A stretch of 64,000 bases of DNA from Candidatus Pantoea formicae (GCF_011752625.1 NZ_VWXD01000017.1:20838-84837); one strand, 5' to 3'. Positions 43,115 through 52,468 are shown, counted from the stretch's first letter. Program-made: numbers and translations. Notes: generated by a model not told the origin, from the letters alone.

Positions 43115-43786
43115 TCAAGATGAAGCGTCATCTTCTTCCGTCTGTTCATCAGTAAACGCCAACGGCCAGCCGCCTAATCGTTTCCAGCGATTCACCAGCT
43201 CACAAAACAGCGTTGCCGTTTGCTCGGTGTCATAAAGCGCGGAGTGTGCCTGGGTACTATCAAAATCCATTCCCGCCGCTTTACACGCCTTGGCGAGCAC
43301 GGTCTGACCGAGTACCAGCCCACTCAATGCGGCCGTATCAAAAGTGGCAAACGGATGAAACGGGTTGCGTTTCAGGCTGGCGCGCTCAGCGGCTGCCATG
43401 ACGAAATTCAGATCGAACGTCGCATTGTGCGCCACAATAATGGCGCGATTACAGCCATGATCTTTGGTGCCTTTGCGCACCATTTTAAAGATGGCATGTA
43501 GCGCTTCATATTCACTCACGGCACCGCGCAACGGGTTGCTGGGATCGATGCCAGTAAAAGCCAGTGCTGCGGGATTAAGAATCGCGCCTTCGAACGGTTC
43601 CACATGAAAATGCAGCGTTTCATCGCGGTGTAACCAACCCTCCTCATCCATCTTGAGCGTGGTGGCCGCAATTTCCAGCAGCGCATCGGTTTGAGCATTG
43701 AAACCGGCGGTTTCGACATCGATAACCACAGGATAAAAACCACGGAAACGTTGATGGAGAGCGTTTAAGGCGTTCGAATCAGACAT
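43115..43786 (-). CDS. rnt: Ribonuclease T
   Basis: 223 residues (E. coli 215). DEDD 3'-5' exonuclease: DVETAGFN (Asp/Glu), HNATFDLNF and HSALYDTEQTA carry the four acidic metal ligands and the catalytic His. It trims tRNA CCA ends and matures 5S and 23S rRNA. It lies downstream of gloA on the same strand, 108 bases away. Confidence 0.96.
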   Translation of the reverse strand: MSDSNALNALHQRFRGFYPVVIDVETAGFNAQTDALLEIAATTLKMDEEGWLHRDETLHFHVEPFEGAILNPAALAFTGIDPSNPLRGAVSEYEALHAIFKMVRKGTKDHGCNRAIIVAHNATFDLNFVMAAAERASLKRNPFHPFATFDTAALSGLVLGQTVLAKACKAAGMDFDSTQAHSALYDTEQTATLFCELVNRWKRLGGWPLAFTDEQTEEDDASS

Positions 43787-43894
43787 CAGGATCTCATAGC
43801 AAGAAATGGGGCAGCGCGCATTATGGCAAAAATTACGGAAGGGTGCAGCAGGAGAGGGAAGTCAGCCTGCAAATTAGCAGGCTGACAAACGGCA

Positions 43895-44302
43895 TTAATT
43901 GCCGAGGCCGTGACCGGCGTGTTTGTTTTCAATCAGCTCGATTTTATAGCCATCGGGATCTTCTACAAACGCAATAATGGTGGTGCCACCTTTAACCGGA
44001 CCCGCTTCACGAGTGACGTTGCCGCCTACACTGCGGATGCGTTCACAGGTTTCCGCAACGTTATCTACGCCCAGTGCGATGTGACCATAAGCATTGCCCA
44101 GCTCGTATTTATCGACACCCCAGTTGTAGGTCAGCTCAATCACTGCACCTTCACTCTCTTCGGTGTAGCCCACAAATGCCAGGGTGTATTTGTATTCGGT
44201 ATTTTCGCTCTGACGCAGTACGCGCATGCCCAGCACACGGGTATAAAAGTCGATTGAACGCTGCAAATCGCCAACGCGTAACATGGTATGAAGTAAACGC
44301 AT
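43895..44302 (-). CDS. gloA: Lactoylglutathione lyase (glyoxalase I)
   Basis: 135 residues, the E. coli length. The four metal ligands His5, Glu56, His74 and Glu122 are all present. It converts the methylglyoxal-glutathione adduct to S-lactoylglutathione, using Ni in the E. coli enzyme. In E. coli it is co-transcribed from nemR-nemA. Here a hairpin CTGCCGCAC/GTGCGGCAG (44381-44403) sits between nemA and gloA and may reduce read-through. Another hairpin, GTCAGCCTGC/GCAGGCTGAC (43861-43886), follows the stop. Confidence 0.97.
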   Translation of the reverse strand: MRLLHTMLRVGDLQRSIDFYTRVLGMRVLRQSENTEYKYTLAFVGYTEESEGAVIELTYNWGVDKYELGNAYGHIALGVDNVAETCERIRSVGGNVTREAGPVKGGTTIIAFVEDPDGYKIELIENKHAGHGLGN

Positions 44303-44380
44303 AACATCCTCTTTTTAAAAGTCATCAGGGAATGACAAAGACTATCAAGTATAGCCAGTTAACGCCCTGAAGAAACAGCA

Positions 44381-44403
44381 CTGCCGCACATCCGGTGCGG
44401 CAG
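44381..44403. other. Hairpin between nemA and gloA
   Basis: Perfect stem CTGCCGCAC...GTGCGGCAG just after the nemA stop. T-poor tail on the nemA strand, so perhaps a partial terminator or a processing site. Confidence 0.5.
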
Positions 44404-44410
44404 TTTCATA

Positions 44411-45508
44411 TTACAGCGTTGGATAATCCGTATAGCCTTCAGCGCCACCGCCATAGAAGCTTTCAGGGCGCTGTGGATTCAAAGGGGCGTCTTGCTGTAA
44501 ACGCGCCACCAAATCTGGGTTGGCGATGAAGTCACGGCCAAAGGCCACCGCATCGATCAACCCTCGCGCAATCAGATCATCCGCTTTCTCAACAGTATAA
44601 GCACCGGCACCAATGATCACGCCAGGGAAGATGGCACGCACTTTTTCACGGAAAGCATCGCTATAAGGCTGACCACCGGCCCAGTCAGGTTCGGACAGGT
44701 GCAGGTAAGCAATCCCGCGTTTGCCCAATTCCGCGATGTACCACAGTGCGGCTTCCTCTTCATCTGGGCCATTTTCCAGATTCTGGAAGGCTCCAATCGG
44801 TGACACACGGATACCGATACGATCGGCTGACCAATTTGCAATCGCGGCATCCACCACTTCTAGCGCAAAACGGCCACGCTTCTGGATTGAACCACCGTAC
44901 TCATCGGTACGCTGGTTGGAACCTGGAGCCAGGAACTGATGCATCAGATAGCCGTGCGCGGAGTGCAGTTCCAGCAAATCAAAATTCGCATCACGTGCAT
45001 TGGCTGCGGCCTGGCCGAAGTCTTTCACAATTTGCTGGATCTCGGCCACGCTCAGTTCACGTGGCAAAGAAGTATCTTCACGATAGACGGTGCCATCAGC
45101 GGCACGCAGAGAGGTACGTGTGCCGGCTTCCAGCGCTGAAGGCGCGACGGGCGCTTTGCCCTCTGGCTGTACGCTATGATGGGAAATACGTCCGGTGTGC
45201 CATAACTGTACGGCGCTGTGACCCTGAGCAGCATGAATGCTTTCGTTGATCAGTTTCCATGCGGCGATTTGCTCCGGGGTGTGCAACCCTGGCGCACCCG
45301 CATAACCTTTCGCCTGGAAAGAGATTTGCGTTGCTTCGGTGATGATCAGACCGGCACTGGCGCGCTGCTGATAATACTCTGCCATCAGCGGAGTCGGGAT
45401 ATCGCCCGGCTCAATACTACGCAGACGCGTGAGTGGGGCCATAAATACGCGGTTTGGTACGGTAATCGCACCCACTTTAAGCGGGGAGAACAGTTGTTTA
45501 CTCGCCAT
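44411..45508 (-). CDS. nemA: N-ethylmaleimide reductase, old yellow enzyme family
   Basis: 365 residues (E. coli 365). FMN-dependent TIM-barrel ene-reductase, with NRVFMAPLTRLRS at the N-terminus and the substrate-binding segment ELHSAHGYLMHQFLAPGSNQRTDEYGGS. It reduces maleimides, nitro compounds and other electrophiles. It is 49 bases downstream of nemR, with its own NemR-like palindrome in the gap. Confidence 0.97.
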   Translation of the reverse strand: MASKQLFSPLKVGAITVPNRVFMAPLTRLRSIEPGDIPTPLMAEYYQQRASAGLIITEATQISFQAKGYAGAPGLHTPEQIAAWKLINESIHAAQGHSAVQLWHTGRISHHSVQPEGKAPVAPSALEAGTRTSLRAADGTVYREDTSLPRELSVAEIQQIVKDFGQAAANARDANFDLLELHSAHGYLMHQFLAPGSNQRTDEYGGSIQKRGRFALEVVDAAIANWSADRIGIRVSPIGAFQNLENGPDEEEAALWYIAELGKRGIAYLHLSEPDWAGGQPYSDAFREKVRAIFPGVIIGAGAYTVEKADDLIARGLIDAVAFGRDFIANPDLVARLQQDAPLNPQRPESFYGGGAEGYTDYPTL

Positions 45509-45522
45509 GATGACTCCTGTAA

Positions 45523-45537
45523 TAGACCGGTCGTCTA
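45523..45537. promoter_or_regulatory. Second NemR-type operator, before nemA
   Basis: TAGACCGGTCGTCTA, a perfect 5-5-5 palindrome (TAGAC...GTCTA) related to the NemR box. It lies 15 bases before the nemA ATG and within the nemR-nemA gap. Confidence 0.65.
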
Positions 45538-45557
45538 GAAACTAAGGTTTTTAAAAA

Positions 45558-46154
45558 TCAGTGGCCACTTAGCCACTGTTCGATGGTTTCGAGTGCCAGA
45601 ATGATAGGGCCTGGCTCACGGGAAATTTTGCTCTGCAAACTGGCACCCAGCCATAACAAATAACAGCGTTGTGCAAGTTGTTGCGGTGTTTGCCCAAAGG
45701 GTAGCTCTTGCTCAGCGGCCATTTCGGTAAGACAGCGCGCATAGGCCGCTATCATGGCCGTGGCGCCATGCTGTAACGCATCACGCATCGGTTCCGACAG
45801 ATCACACACTTCTGCCGACAGTTTCACGCCAAGACAACCGACTATATGACCTTGCTCGATAAACAGCGTTTCACCATAACGGAAATGGTTGAGCAATCGT
45901 TCACGCGCAGAAAGCCCCGGCTGGTTAAGCTGCTGTTCAATCTGCTCGAGATAATGGCTGAAGTAGCGCTCCAGTAGCGCGACACCAAAGGCTTCTTTCG
46001 AACGAAAGTAATGATAAAACGAGCCTTTCGGCACTTCCGCCAGCGCCAGCATTTCGCTCAGACCCATTCCGGTAAAACCGCGTTGCAGGCAAACCTGCTC
46101 GCCAGTAGCGAGCAGGTGTTCACGGGTTTCGTTGCGTTGCACAGTCTTGTTCAT
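45558..46154 (-). CDS. nemR: TetR-family electrophile-sensing repressor NemR
   Basis: 198 residues. N-terminal TetR helix-turn-helix (EMLALAEVPKGSFYHYFRSKE, about 34-54). The reactive cysteine of E. coli NemR (Cys106) corresponds to Cys107 (IVGCLGVK), and Cys117 corresponds to Cys116. It represses nemRA-gloA until modified by hypochlorite, methylglyoxal or quinones. A 20-base palindromic operator is 13 bases upstream. Confidence 0.96.
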   Translation of the reverse strand: MNKTVQRNETREHLLATGEQVCLQRGFTGMGLSEMLALAEVPKGSFYHYFRSKEAFGVALLERYFSHYLEQIEQQLNQPGLSARERLLNHFRYGETLFIEQGHIVGCLGVKLSAEVCDLSEPMRDALQHGATAMIAAYARCLTEMAAEQELPFGQTPQQLAQRCYLLWLGASLQSKISREPGPIILALETIEQWLSGH

Positions 46155-46166
46155 GGCGAGCAGAAT

Positions 46167-46186
46167 ATTAGACCGGTCGGTCTAAT
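46167..46186. promoter_or_regulatory. NemR operator before nemR
   Basis: ATTAGACCGGTCGGTCTAAT is an 8-4-8 palindrome matching the NemR box TAGACCnnnnGGTCTA. It overlaps the expected promoter of the nemR operon, just past the eptA stop on the same strand. Confidence 0.85.
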
Positions 46187-46193
46187 GCAATGG

Positions 46194-47831
46194 CTAAGCG
46201 GCATTTTGGCACGATCTGATCATATCCAGTTGGGGTTGGTATTCCTGTGTCTGGATATTGAACAGGCCTAAAACCGTATGGAAAAGATTATCTTGCGACA
46301 CTTTTTCTTTTGCAGCTTGCTGACGTAAACAGGACTCATCAATGTGATAAGCGGCGGCATAGCCCGGCGACATCCACATTAGCAGGGGGATGTGAGTCTG
46401 CTGCGAAGGAGCAAACAAATAAGGCGCACCGTGCAAATACATCCCATGTTCACCCAGCGACTCACCATGATCAGAAAGATAGATCAGCGCCACATTGAAA
46501 CGATCACTTAACGCTTTCAGCTTATCAATAGTGCGACTTACCATGTCGTCGGTGTACAACAGCGAGTTATCGTAGGTATTCACCAGTGCCTGATGATCGC
46601 AGTCCTGAATCTGATTGCTGTCACAGGTCGGTGTGAAACGACGAAACGACTCAGGATAGCGCTGGTAGTATGCCGGACCGTGGCTGCCCATCTGATGCAG
46701 TACGATAATGCCGTCATTGTGCAGGCTATCGACATAGTTATCAAAACGATGCAACAGAACATCATCAAGACAGAAGCCATCATGGCAATATTGAGGCAAT
46801 TTCCATTGCGTCATATCCGTATGCGGTACGCGGTCACAGGCACCTTTACAGCCGCCATCATTTTCACGCCACAGTACGCTGACGCCAGCATGTGCCAGAA
46901 TATCCAGCACGCCTTCCTGATGATGGGCCAGATTAGCATCGTAATGCTCACGTGGCATATTGGAGAACATGCAGGGCACGGAAATGGCGGTCTCGGTACC
47001 ACATGAGCTGGCATCGGGATAATAGATGACCTGCTGTTTTTTCAATTCGGGATTCGTCTCACGGGCATAACCGCCCAATGAAAAGTTCTCTGCACGTCCC
47101 GTTTCCCCCACCACTAATACCACCAGCGTTTTCTTCTGCTCAGTGCTAATCAGCGGGCCTTTCTTCGCATCCTGGCCGATTTTCACCAGCGCCTGGCTAC
47201 CTTGTAAATAACGTTCGTCAACGTAGTGACCGGTGCCACTCACAATATTGGCGGGCGTGATCATTTTGACCAACCCTTTGTTATTACGGATCAGCGAAGC
47301 GTAATCTTTATAAAACAGCACGGCCATCAGCAGAATGAGCAAAATAGCCCCCAGCGCGCCCGCTAAGCGCTGTAGCAGACTCCACCACCAGCGCTGTCCG
47401 GTTTTAATGCGTACCATACAAATTAGTGCAACGGGCACGATGCCCATCAGAATCATCCACACCACATAGCTGCTGCTGACCAGTGCTCCTGCTTCTTGTG
47501 CATCCGACTCAAACACGTTTTGAATCATGTTGGTGTCGATAACCGTGCCAAAACTATGCATGAAATAGTTGGCGGCAGCACTCGCCAACACCAACACAAT
47601 CAGCAACGGTTTGCGGATATAGGGCCAGGCCAGCAGTGAGAAGATCAAATAGAACGCAGCGGCTAATACCACAGGGATACTTGCCGCGAATAAATAGTCA
47701 TGCAAGCGATCATAGGGGATGATTTCCCATGCGCGTAGCAAGAACAAGGCGTTGAGTATTAAGGTAAAAAACAGGGCGGCAATCAGATTAAAGCTACTGG
47801 TATGGCACTGGAGTCTAATCGGCAATTTCAT
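46194..47831 (-). CDS. eptA: Lipid A phosphoethanolamine transferase, EptA-type
   Basis: 545 residues. Five N-terminal membrane helices (to about 175) followed by a periplasmic sulfatase-fold domain. The metal/nucleophile motifs are VVGETGRAENFSLGGY (Glu243 region) and CGTETAISVPCMFS, with nucleophile Thr281. LSDHGESLGEHGMYLHG is near the C-terminus, and several Cys pairs fit the family disulfides. It transfers phosphoethanolamine to lipid A, lowering negative charge. In E. coli eptA sits with basRS; here it stands between nemR and ydhL, so the location is unusual. No PmrA-type regulator gene is adjacent. Confidence 0.9.
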   Translation of the reverse strand: MKLPIRLQCHTSSFNLIAALFFTLILNALFLLRAWEIIPYDRLHDYLFAASIPVVLAAAFYLIFSLLAWPYIRKPLLIVLVLASAAANYFMHSFGTVIDTNMIQNVFESDAQEAGALVSSSYVVWMILMGIVPVALICMVRIKTGQRWWWSLLQRLAGALGAILLILLMAVLFYKDYASLIRNNKGLVKMITPANIVSGTGHYVDERYLQGSQALVKIGQDAKKGPLISTEQKKTLVVLVVGETGRAENFSLGGYARETNPELKKQQVIYYPDASSCGTETAISVPCMFSNMPREHYDANLAHHQEGVLDILAHAGVSVLWRENDGGCKGACDRVPHTDMTQWKLPQYCHDGFCLDDVLLHRFDNYVDSLHNDGIIVLHQMGSHGPAYYQRYPESFRRFTPTCDSNQIQDCDHQALVNTYDNSLLYTDDMVSRTIDKLKALSDRFNVALIYLSDHGESLGEHGMYLHGAPYLFAPSQQTHIPLLMWMSPGYAAAYHIDESCLRQQAAKEKVSQDNLFHTVLGLFNIQTQEYQPQLDMIRSCQNAA

Positions 47832-48059
47832 GAAGGCTCAATAACTGGGTGGAATGTGACAATCGTATGAATTCAATATGAGGAAAACCTTAACACTTGC
47901 TAAACACTAGCAATTCAGCGAATTAGAGAGGGAAATGATTGGTAAAAATCCGTGACTGAAGCGTTGGGTGGGTGAAATTCAGACAAATTGCGTATAGGCT
48001 TTGAACAATATCGCCAAGCTGTTATCAATAAGAAGCCTGTTGTTAAACCCGGAGTCGAT

Positions 48060-48299
48060 GTGGCCGAACAATTAGAGTTTTTCCCGGTTCCCAGCCCATG
48101 TCGCGGCATTTGTCAGAGTGATGCGCGCGGTTATTGTCGCGGTTGCCTACGTAGCCGGGAAGAACGTTTTAACTGGATGAAATTCACCGATGCACAGAAG
48201 CGAGATGTACTGCGTTTGTGCCGCCAGCGTTGGCTACGTCTACATCGGCAGCAAAAAATCGATGAGAATCATGATCCAGAACAGCCGTCACTGTTTTAA
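48060..48299 (+). CDS. ydhL: DUF1289 protein YdhL, GTG start
   Basis: 79 residues, equal to E. coli YdhL, starting at GTG 48060 (MAEQLEFFPVPSPC) with GGAG five bases before. An in-frame ATG 24 codons upstream gives an unrelated N-terminus and is rejected. Four cysteines in SPCRGICQ...GYCRGC suggest a small zinc or Fe-S site. Function unknown. The end DPEQPSLF is conserved. Confidence 0.88.
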   Translation: MAEQLEFFPVPSPCRGICQSDARGYCRGCLRSREERFNWMKFTDAQKRDVLRLCRQRWLRLHRQQKIDENHDPEQPSLF

Positions 48300-48364
48300 G
48301 AAAACGACGATTTGTCTTTCCGTTATACTCCCGGTTTCGCATTTGCGTTCAAGGGAGTTTAACG

Positions 48365-49261
48365 ATGTTACAACCGCAAACTATCGCTCCGCAGGGCCCC
48401 TCTTTTTCACCATTGATTGTTGGTTACTGGCGCTTGCTCGAGTGGGGGATGACACCGCAACAGCTTGTCGCCTTTATTGAACACCATCTGTCACTCGGCA
48501 TTAGCACTGTCGATCATGCCGATATTTATGGCGATTATGGCTGTGAGGCCGCATTTGGCGATGCGTTGCGTCTGGCACCGGCATTGCGTGAAAAACTGCA
48601 AATTGTCACCAAATGCGGCATTGCCACGCGCGCTAAACCCGAGCATCAGATCGGGCATTACATAACCGAAGCCAGCCACATCCTGCACAGTGCCGAGAAC
48701 TCTTTGCGCCATTTCAGCACCGATTATCTCGATCTGTTGTTGATTCACCGTCCCGATCCGCTGATGGACGCCGATGAGATAGCCGAGGCCTTTATGGCGC
48801 TGCATCAAAGCGGCAAAGTGCGTCATTTTGGTGTGTCTAACTTCACGCCAAGCCAGTTCACCCTGCTGCAGTCGCGTCTGCCCTTTAGTCTTGTCACCAA
48901 TCAACTGGAGATATCTCCGCTTGAGCAGTCCAGTATTCTCGACGGCACACTCGATCAGTGCCAGCAGGTGCGCATGCGACCGATGGCATGGTCTTGTCTC
49001 GGGGGCGGACGTTTGTTCAACGATCCGCACTACCAACCCTTGCGTGATGAACTTGATCGGGTGAAGCAGGAAATTGGTGCCTCCAGCATTGACCAGGTGG
49101 TGTATGCATGGGTTATGAAGTTGCCTAGCCGACCATTGCCCATTATCGGTTCAGGTAAAACCACGCGCGTCACAGAAGCCGTAGGTGCCTGCCAACTCAC
49201 GCTAAATCGCCAACAGTGGTTCCGTATTCGCAAAGCGGCGCTGGGTTATGATGTGCCCTGA
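48365..49261 (+). CDS. ydhF: Aldo/keto reductase YdhF
   Basis: 298 residues, the E. coli length. TIM-barrel NADPH-dependent reductase with the catalytic set Asp/Tyr (DHADIYGDYG), Lys (VTKCGIA) and His (LLLIHRPDP). The C-terminal cofactor segment is PLPIIGSGKTTRV. Physiological substrate unknown. It lies 65 bases after ydhL. Confidence 0.95.
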   Translation: MLQPQTIAPQGPSFSPLIVGYWRLLEWGMTPQQLVAFIEHHLSLGISTVDHADIYGDYGCEAAFGDALRLAPALREKLQIVTKCGIATRAKPEHQIGHYITEASHILHSAENSLRHFSTDYLDLLLIHRPDPLMDADEIAEAFMALHQSGKVRHFGVSNFTPSQFTLLQSRLPFSLVTNQLEISPLEQSSILDGTLDQCQQVRMRPMAWSCLGGGRLFNDPHYQPLRDELDRVKQEIGASSIDQVVYAWVMKLPSRPLPIIGSGKTTRVTEAVGACQLTLNRQQWFRIRKAALGYDVP

Positions 49262-49342
49262 AGCGTAAAACAACGTCAAATTACGGCAGACTGGCGTTTT
49301 CCCGTCCAGGCTTACAAGGCATTTCAACCGTAAGGAGACGTT

Positions 49343-49861
49343 ATGAAGAGAATCCTGATTGCCGCGGTAGCATTGGCTACGGCCTTGGGGGCGCAGGCCG
49401 CCTCTGAAGAGGTCACACTGCATCAAGTCACGGCGCAAGGTATTGGTGCCTCGATTGGCAAAGTGACCATCAGTGAAACGCCGTATGGTCTGCAATTTGC
49501 ACCCGCGTTGAGCGGGCTTAAACCTGGTGTTCACGGCTTCCATGTGCATGCCAAAGGAAGTTGTGAACCCGGCACCTCGGATGGCAAAACTGTCGCGGCG
49601 GGTGCGGCAGGGGGGCATCTTGATCCGCAAAATACCGGCAAGCATCTTGGGCCCTACGCCGATGGTCACTTGGGGGATCTGCCCGCTCTTTATGTGACTG
49701 ATGACGGGAAAGCCGATTACCCTGTCGTCGCACCGCGCATCAAATCGCTGAGTGAAATTAAAGGCAAGGCGTTGATGGTGCATGTCGGAGGTGATAACCA
49801 TGCCGACCATCCACAACCTCTGGGCGGAGGTGGCGCGCGTTTTGCCTGTGGCGTGATTTGA
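49343..49861 (+). CDS. sodC: Periplasmic Cu/Zn superoxide dismutase
   Basis: 172 residues. Signal peptide (1-19, MKRILIAAVALATALGAQA). The copper ligands are in HGFHVHAKGSC and in VHVGGDNHADH, and the zinc loop includes GGHLDPQNTGKHLGPYADGHLGDLP. It converts periplasmic superoxide to peroxide. AAGGAG lies before the ATG. A long weak hairpin without T run (49866-49891) follows. Confidence 0.97.
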   Translation: MKRILIAAVALATALGAQAASEEVTLHQVTAQGIGASIGKVTISETPYGLQFAPALSGLKPGVHGFHVHAKGSCEPGTSDGKTVAAGAAGGHLDPQNTGKHLGPYADGHLGDLPALYVTDDGKADYPVVAPRIKSLSEIKGKALMVHVGGDNHADHPQPLGGGGARFACGVI

Positions 49862-49992
49862 TCTTGCAGGCGGCAGAATGTTCTGTCGCCTGTCATTTGT
49901 CGATGAAAAATTCTGACCCACTTTCCCGCTACACTCCGGGCGCTATCCATCCTATGATGTTGATTCAGGAATAGAACCTTTCAGGGGCCGGA

Positions 49993-50460
49993 ATGAAAGC
50001 GCGTGGGATTTTGCTGTTATGTTTTTTGTTGGCAGGATGCGATCAACCCAACGATACGCAACTCAGGTTAGATGCCAGCCGGCAGCTACAGCGCACCATC
50101 GATACTAATCCGCTGCGCGCCAGCTGTGAAAATATTGCGCGGGGCCGCGAATGGTTAACGCAGCACACGGTTGAACAGTTAGAAGCCAAGGGTTGCCAGA
50201 ATGTACTACGCAGTGCCACAGAAACGAATTTTACCCATACAGAAACGTTTCATCGGACATTGACCACCGTATGCGGTGGCATCCAGGGCAAAAGCTTTAC
50301 GGGTACAACCCTTAATCGTCGCTTCATTTATTCATCAGAAGAGAAAGCGCTGGTGATTGAACCGATGACCGATCAGGACAAAACGCGCTTCGAAGGGCAG
50401 AAAACCTTGCAGCAATTGCAAGACGATTTTAACCGCCAAATGACGCAGTACTGCCAATAA
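49993..50460 (+). CDS. Unassigned lipoprotein, 155 residues
   Basis: I do not recognise this family. The N-terminus MKARGILLLCFLLAGC is a clear lipoprotein signal with lipidated Cys16. The residue after it is Asp17 (CDQPN), which in enterobacteria favours retention in the inner membrane. Four further cysteines (CENIARG, KGCQNV, TVCGGI, and the terminal YCQ) could form two disulfides. CAGGGG precedes the ATG. It is absent from this place in E. coli and abuts ydhK tail to tail with no spacer. Confidence 0.72.
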   Translation: MKARGILLLCFLLAGCDQPNDTQLRLDASRQLQRTIDTNPLRASCENIARGREWLTQHTVEQLEAKGCQNVLRSATETNFTHTETFHRTLTTVCGGIQGKSFTGTTLNRRFIYSSEEKALVIEPMTDQDKTRFEGQKTLQQLQDDFNRQMTQYCQ

Positions 50461-52461
50461 TCAATCAGGTACAGCCTGACTCAATTGTGCCAGTGAGCAG
50501 CGCAGCCGCCACAGGATGCCCGAGAGGGTGTTGGTTTCACTGTCTGGCTGTTGCTGTAGTTGCGCAATCATCGCTTCCAGCTCGTCGAGTGTCGCCTGTA
50601 GTGAAGCATGGCGTACACCACGCAGGCTCATGATGCGTTGTAGATCTTGCAAACTGCTGTCGCGTACTTGCGCCAGAGTGGCTGAGGCTGGCTGCCAATC
50701 GCGCAACTGCCAGACGATATGTGAACAGTTGAGGAGTACCACCCCCCAACGCAGTAGCCAAACGCGCGCCTGCTCATCACGGCTTTGACTCAATTGGCTG
50801 ATGTGGTGATAAATCTGCGATTCGAAATGGCTTTCACTCAATCGTGGATGACGACGCAATTGATCCAGGAAGGCATGGCGTAACGCACGGATATGACGAC
50901 GGCTGCGGCGTGCGTCGGAGCTCGGGCGTAAAACCTGAAAGGCCATCCACGCCAGCAATACCCCACACACTTTCGCCAGATTATCATTGAGAAAGCTTTG
51001 ATAATCCCAGTCTGGCGGATTCGTCACGGCGATAAACGACCCCATAAACACGATAAATTGCCCCCACATACCCGCGCGCGTTTTCTGCTGCAGCTTGAAA
51101 AGTTGCAAGGTGAGCAGCAGCGGGAACAGCAGCAGCATAAATTGCCATAGCGCACTGATTTGTACCATTAACCCATACTGCAGCAGGAAGCTAAACACCG
51201 AGAGCCACAGCAGCGTTTTCAGCAATAATGACACGCTGCCGCTGGGTGAGGGGGCAGAAGAGTAGAGCACACAGGCAATTGCAGTGAGAGTGAGTGCGGC
51301 GGCACCTACGTCCCATTGCGTTCCAATCCAGAACGCGCAGCCCAGCATGATCACGCTAAAAGTGCGCAACGCGCTCCAGCTGGCTTCGGCACTGTCACTT
51401 TCACGTGCCAGTGAAGGCGCATACGGCGGTTGAAAACGGGTATCTGCATCCGCGCGCTCAATCAGGCGAATCCAACGATTCACATTCAAATAGACCCAAC
51501 AGAAGTAGCGCAAACGCTGAACAAAGGCGCGTTGTCGAAAATCCCCCGTGGCCTGAGGGGTCACGCTGCGCAAAATCAGTGCCAGACGATATTTGTCACA
51601 TTGCGGCTGCGCCAGTTCATGCAGTAACTGCTGAATAGCGCGATAGAGTTCTGGCGGCGCATCTGGCCAGTTAAGCAGCATGCGACGCAGACTGGAAAGG
51701 ACGCTGGTTAAACGTAACTGCTGATGCAGCACATAGTTCAACACATTGTTCTGACGGCGATAGCGATAATGGCTCCAGAAGGCTTGGATACGGAGCAGGT
51801 TCATCGTGAGAATCTGGCTTATGACATTCTCATGTGCGGTGCGCACGTTGTCGGTGCTGCTCTGCTGTAGCAGCAGTACGGCATGGTCGAGCAGGCGTGC
51901 GTGCATCTGTCGCAACGACGTCATTAAGGTGTTGCCATCCGAGGTGCTGGGCAAAATCATCATCATTAACCCGGCGCAAAGAATGCCTGAAATGACTTCG
52001 CACACGCGTGCTTGGGTGATGTCCCACAGCTGCGTAACATCCGTAATGTTCACGCTGCTGAAGGCGATGATCGCAGCGGTATAACCCGCCAGTGAAAAAG
52101 CGTAGGCCACGTTGTTTTGATAGTGGTTAGCAATCCAGGTGCAGAATGCCAGCCAAGCGGACATGAAGAAGGCAAACAACCAAGGTTCATTCAGCGTGTG
52201 GCCGGCGATCAACAGCGCAGCGGTGGCACCCAGCAGGCTACCCACGATGCGACCCAGGCTTTTGCTGATCGCACCGCCAACGGTTGGGAAACTCACCACC
52301 GCCGCCGAAGTCATGGCCCAGTAAGGCTCATCGAGTTGCAGCCCATAGGCGATGGTCAGCGCCAGGCACATCGCGATAGCGTTGCGCAACGCATAGCGCC
52401 ATTGGGGGCCAGTCGCTTTCACCCACGGCAGGTTTTGCCATGCTAACCACTGCAGGTTCAT
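50461..52461 (-). CDS. ydhK: FUSC-family efflux membrane protein YdhK
   Basis: 666 residues (E. coli 670). An N-terminal membrane bundle (about 20-180) with SAAVVSFPTVGGAISKSLGRIVGSLLG, a cytoplasmic middle part, a second membrane bundle (about 370-500) and a soluble tail: the layout of the aromatic acid exporter family. With YdhJ and YdhI it probably forms an export system. The ATG at 52461 has GAGGTCAGG upstream and lies seven bases from the ydhJ stop; a longer N-terminus inside ydhJ is rejected. Confidence 0.93.
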   Translation of the reverse strand: MNLQWLAWQNLPWVKATGPQWRYALRNAIAMCLALTIAYGLQLDEPYWAMTSAAVVSFPTVGGAISKSLGRIVGSLLGATAALLIAGHTLNEPWLFAFFMSAWLAFCTWIANHYQNNVAYAFSLAGYTAAIIAFSSVNITDVTQLWDITQARVCEVISGILCAGLMMMILPSTSDGNTLMTSLRQMHARLLDHAVLLLQQSSTDNVRTAHENVISQILTMNLLRIQAFWSHYRYRRQNNVLNYVLHQQLRLTSVLSSLRRMLLNWPDAPPELYRAIQQLLHELAQPQCDKYRLALILRSVTPQATGDFRQRAFVQRLRYFCWVYLNVNRWIRLIERADADTRFQPPYAPSLARESDSAEASWSALRTFSVIMLGCAFWIGTQWDVGAAALTLTAIACVLYSSAPSPSGSVSLLLKTLLWLSVFSFLLQYGLMVQISALWQFMLLLFPLLLTLQLFKLQQKTRAGMWGQFIVFMGSFIAVTNPPDWDYQSFLNDNLAKVCGVLLAWMAFQVLRPSSDARRSRRHIRALRHAFLDQLRRHPRLSESHFESQIYHHISQLSQSRDEQARVWLLRWGVVLLNCSHIVWQLRDWQPASATLAQVRDSSLQDLQRIMSLRGVRHASLQATLDELEAMIAQLQQQPDSETNTLSGILWRLRCSLAQLSQAVPD

Positions 52462-52468
52462 CCTGACC

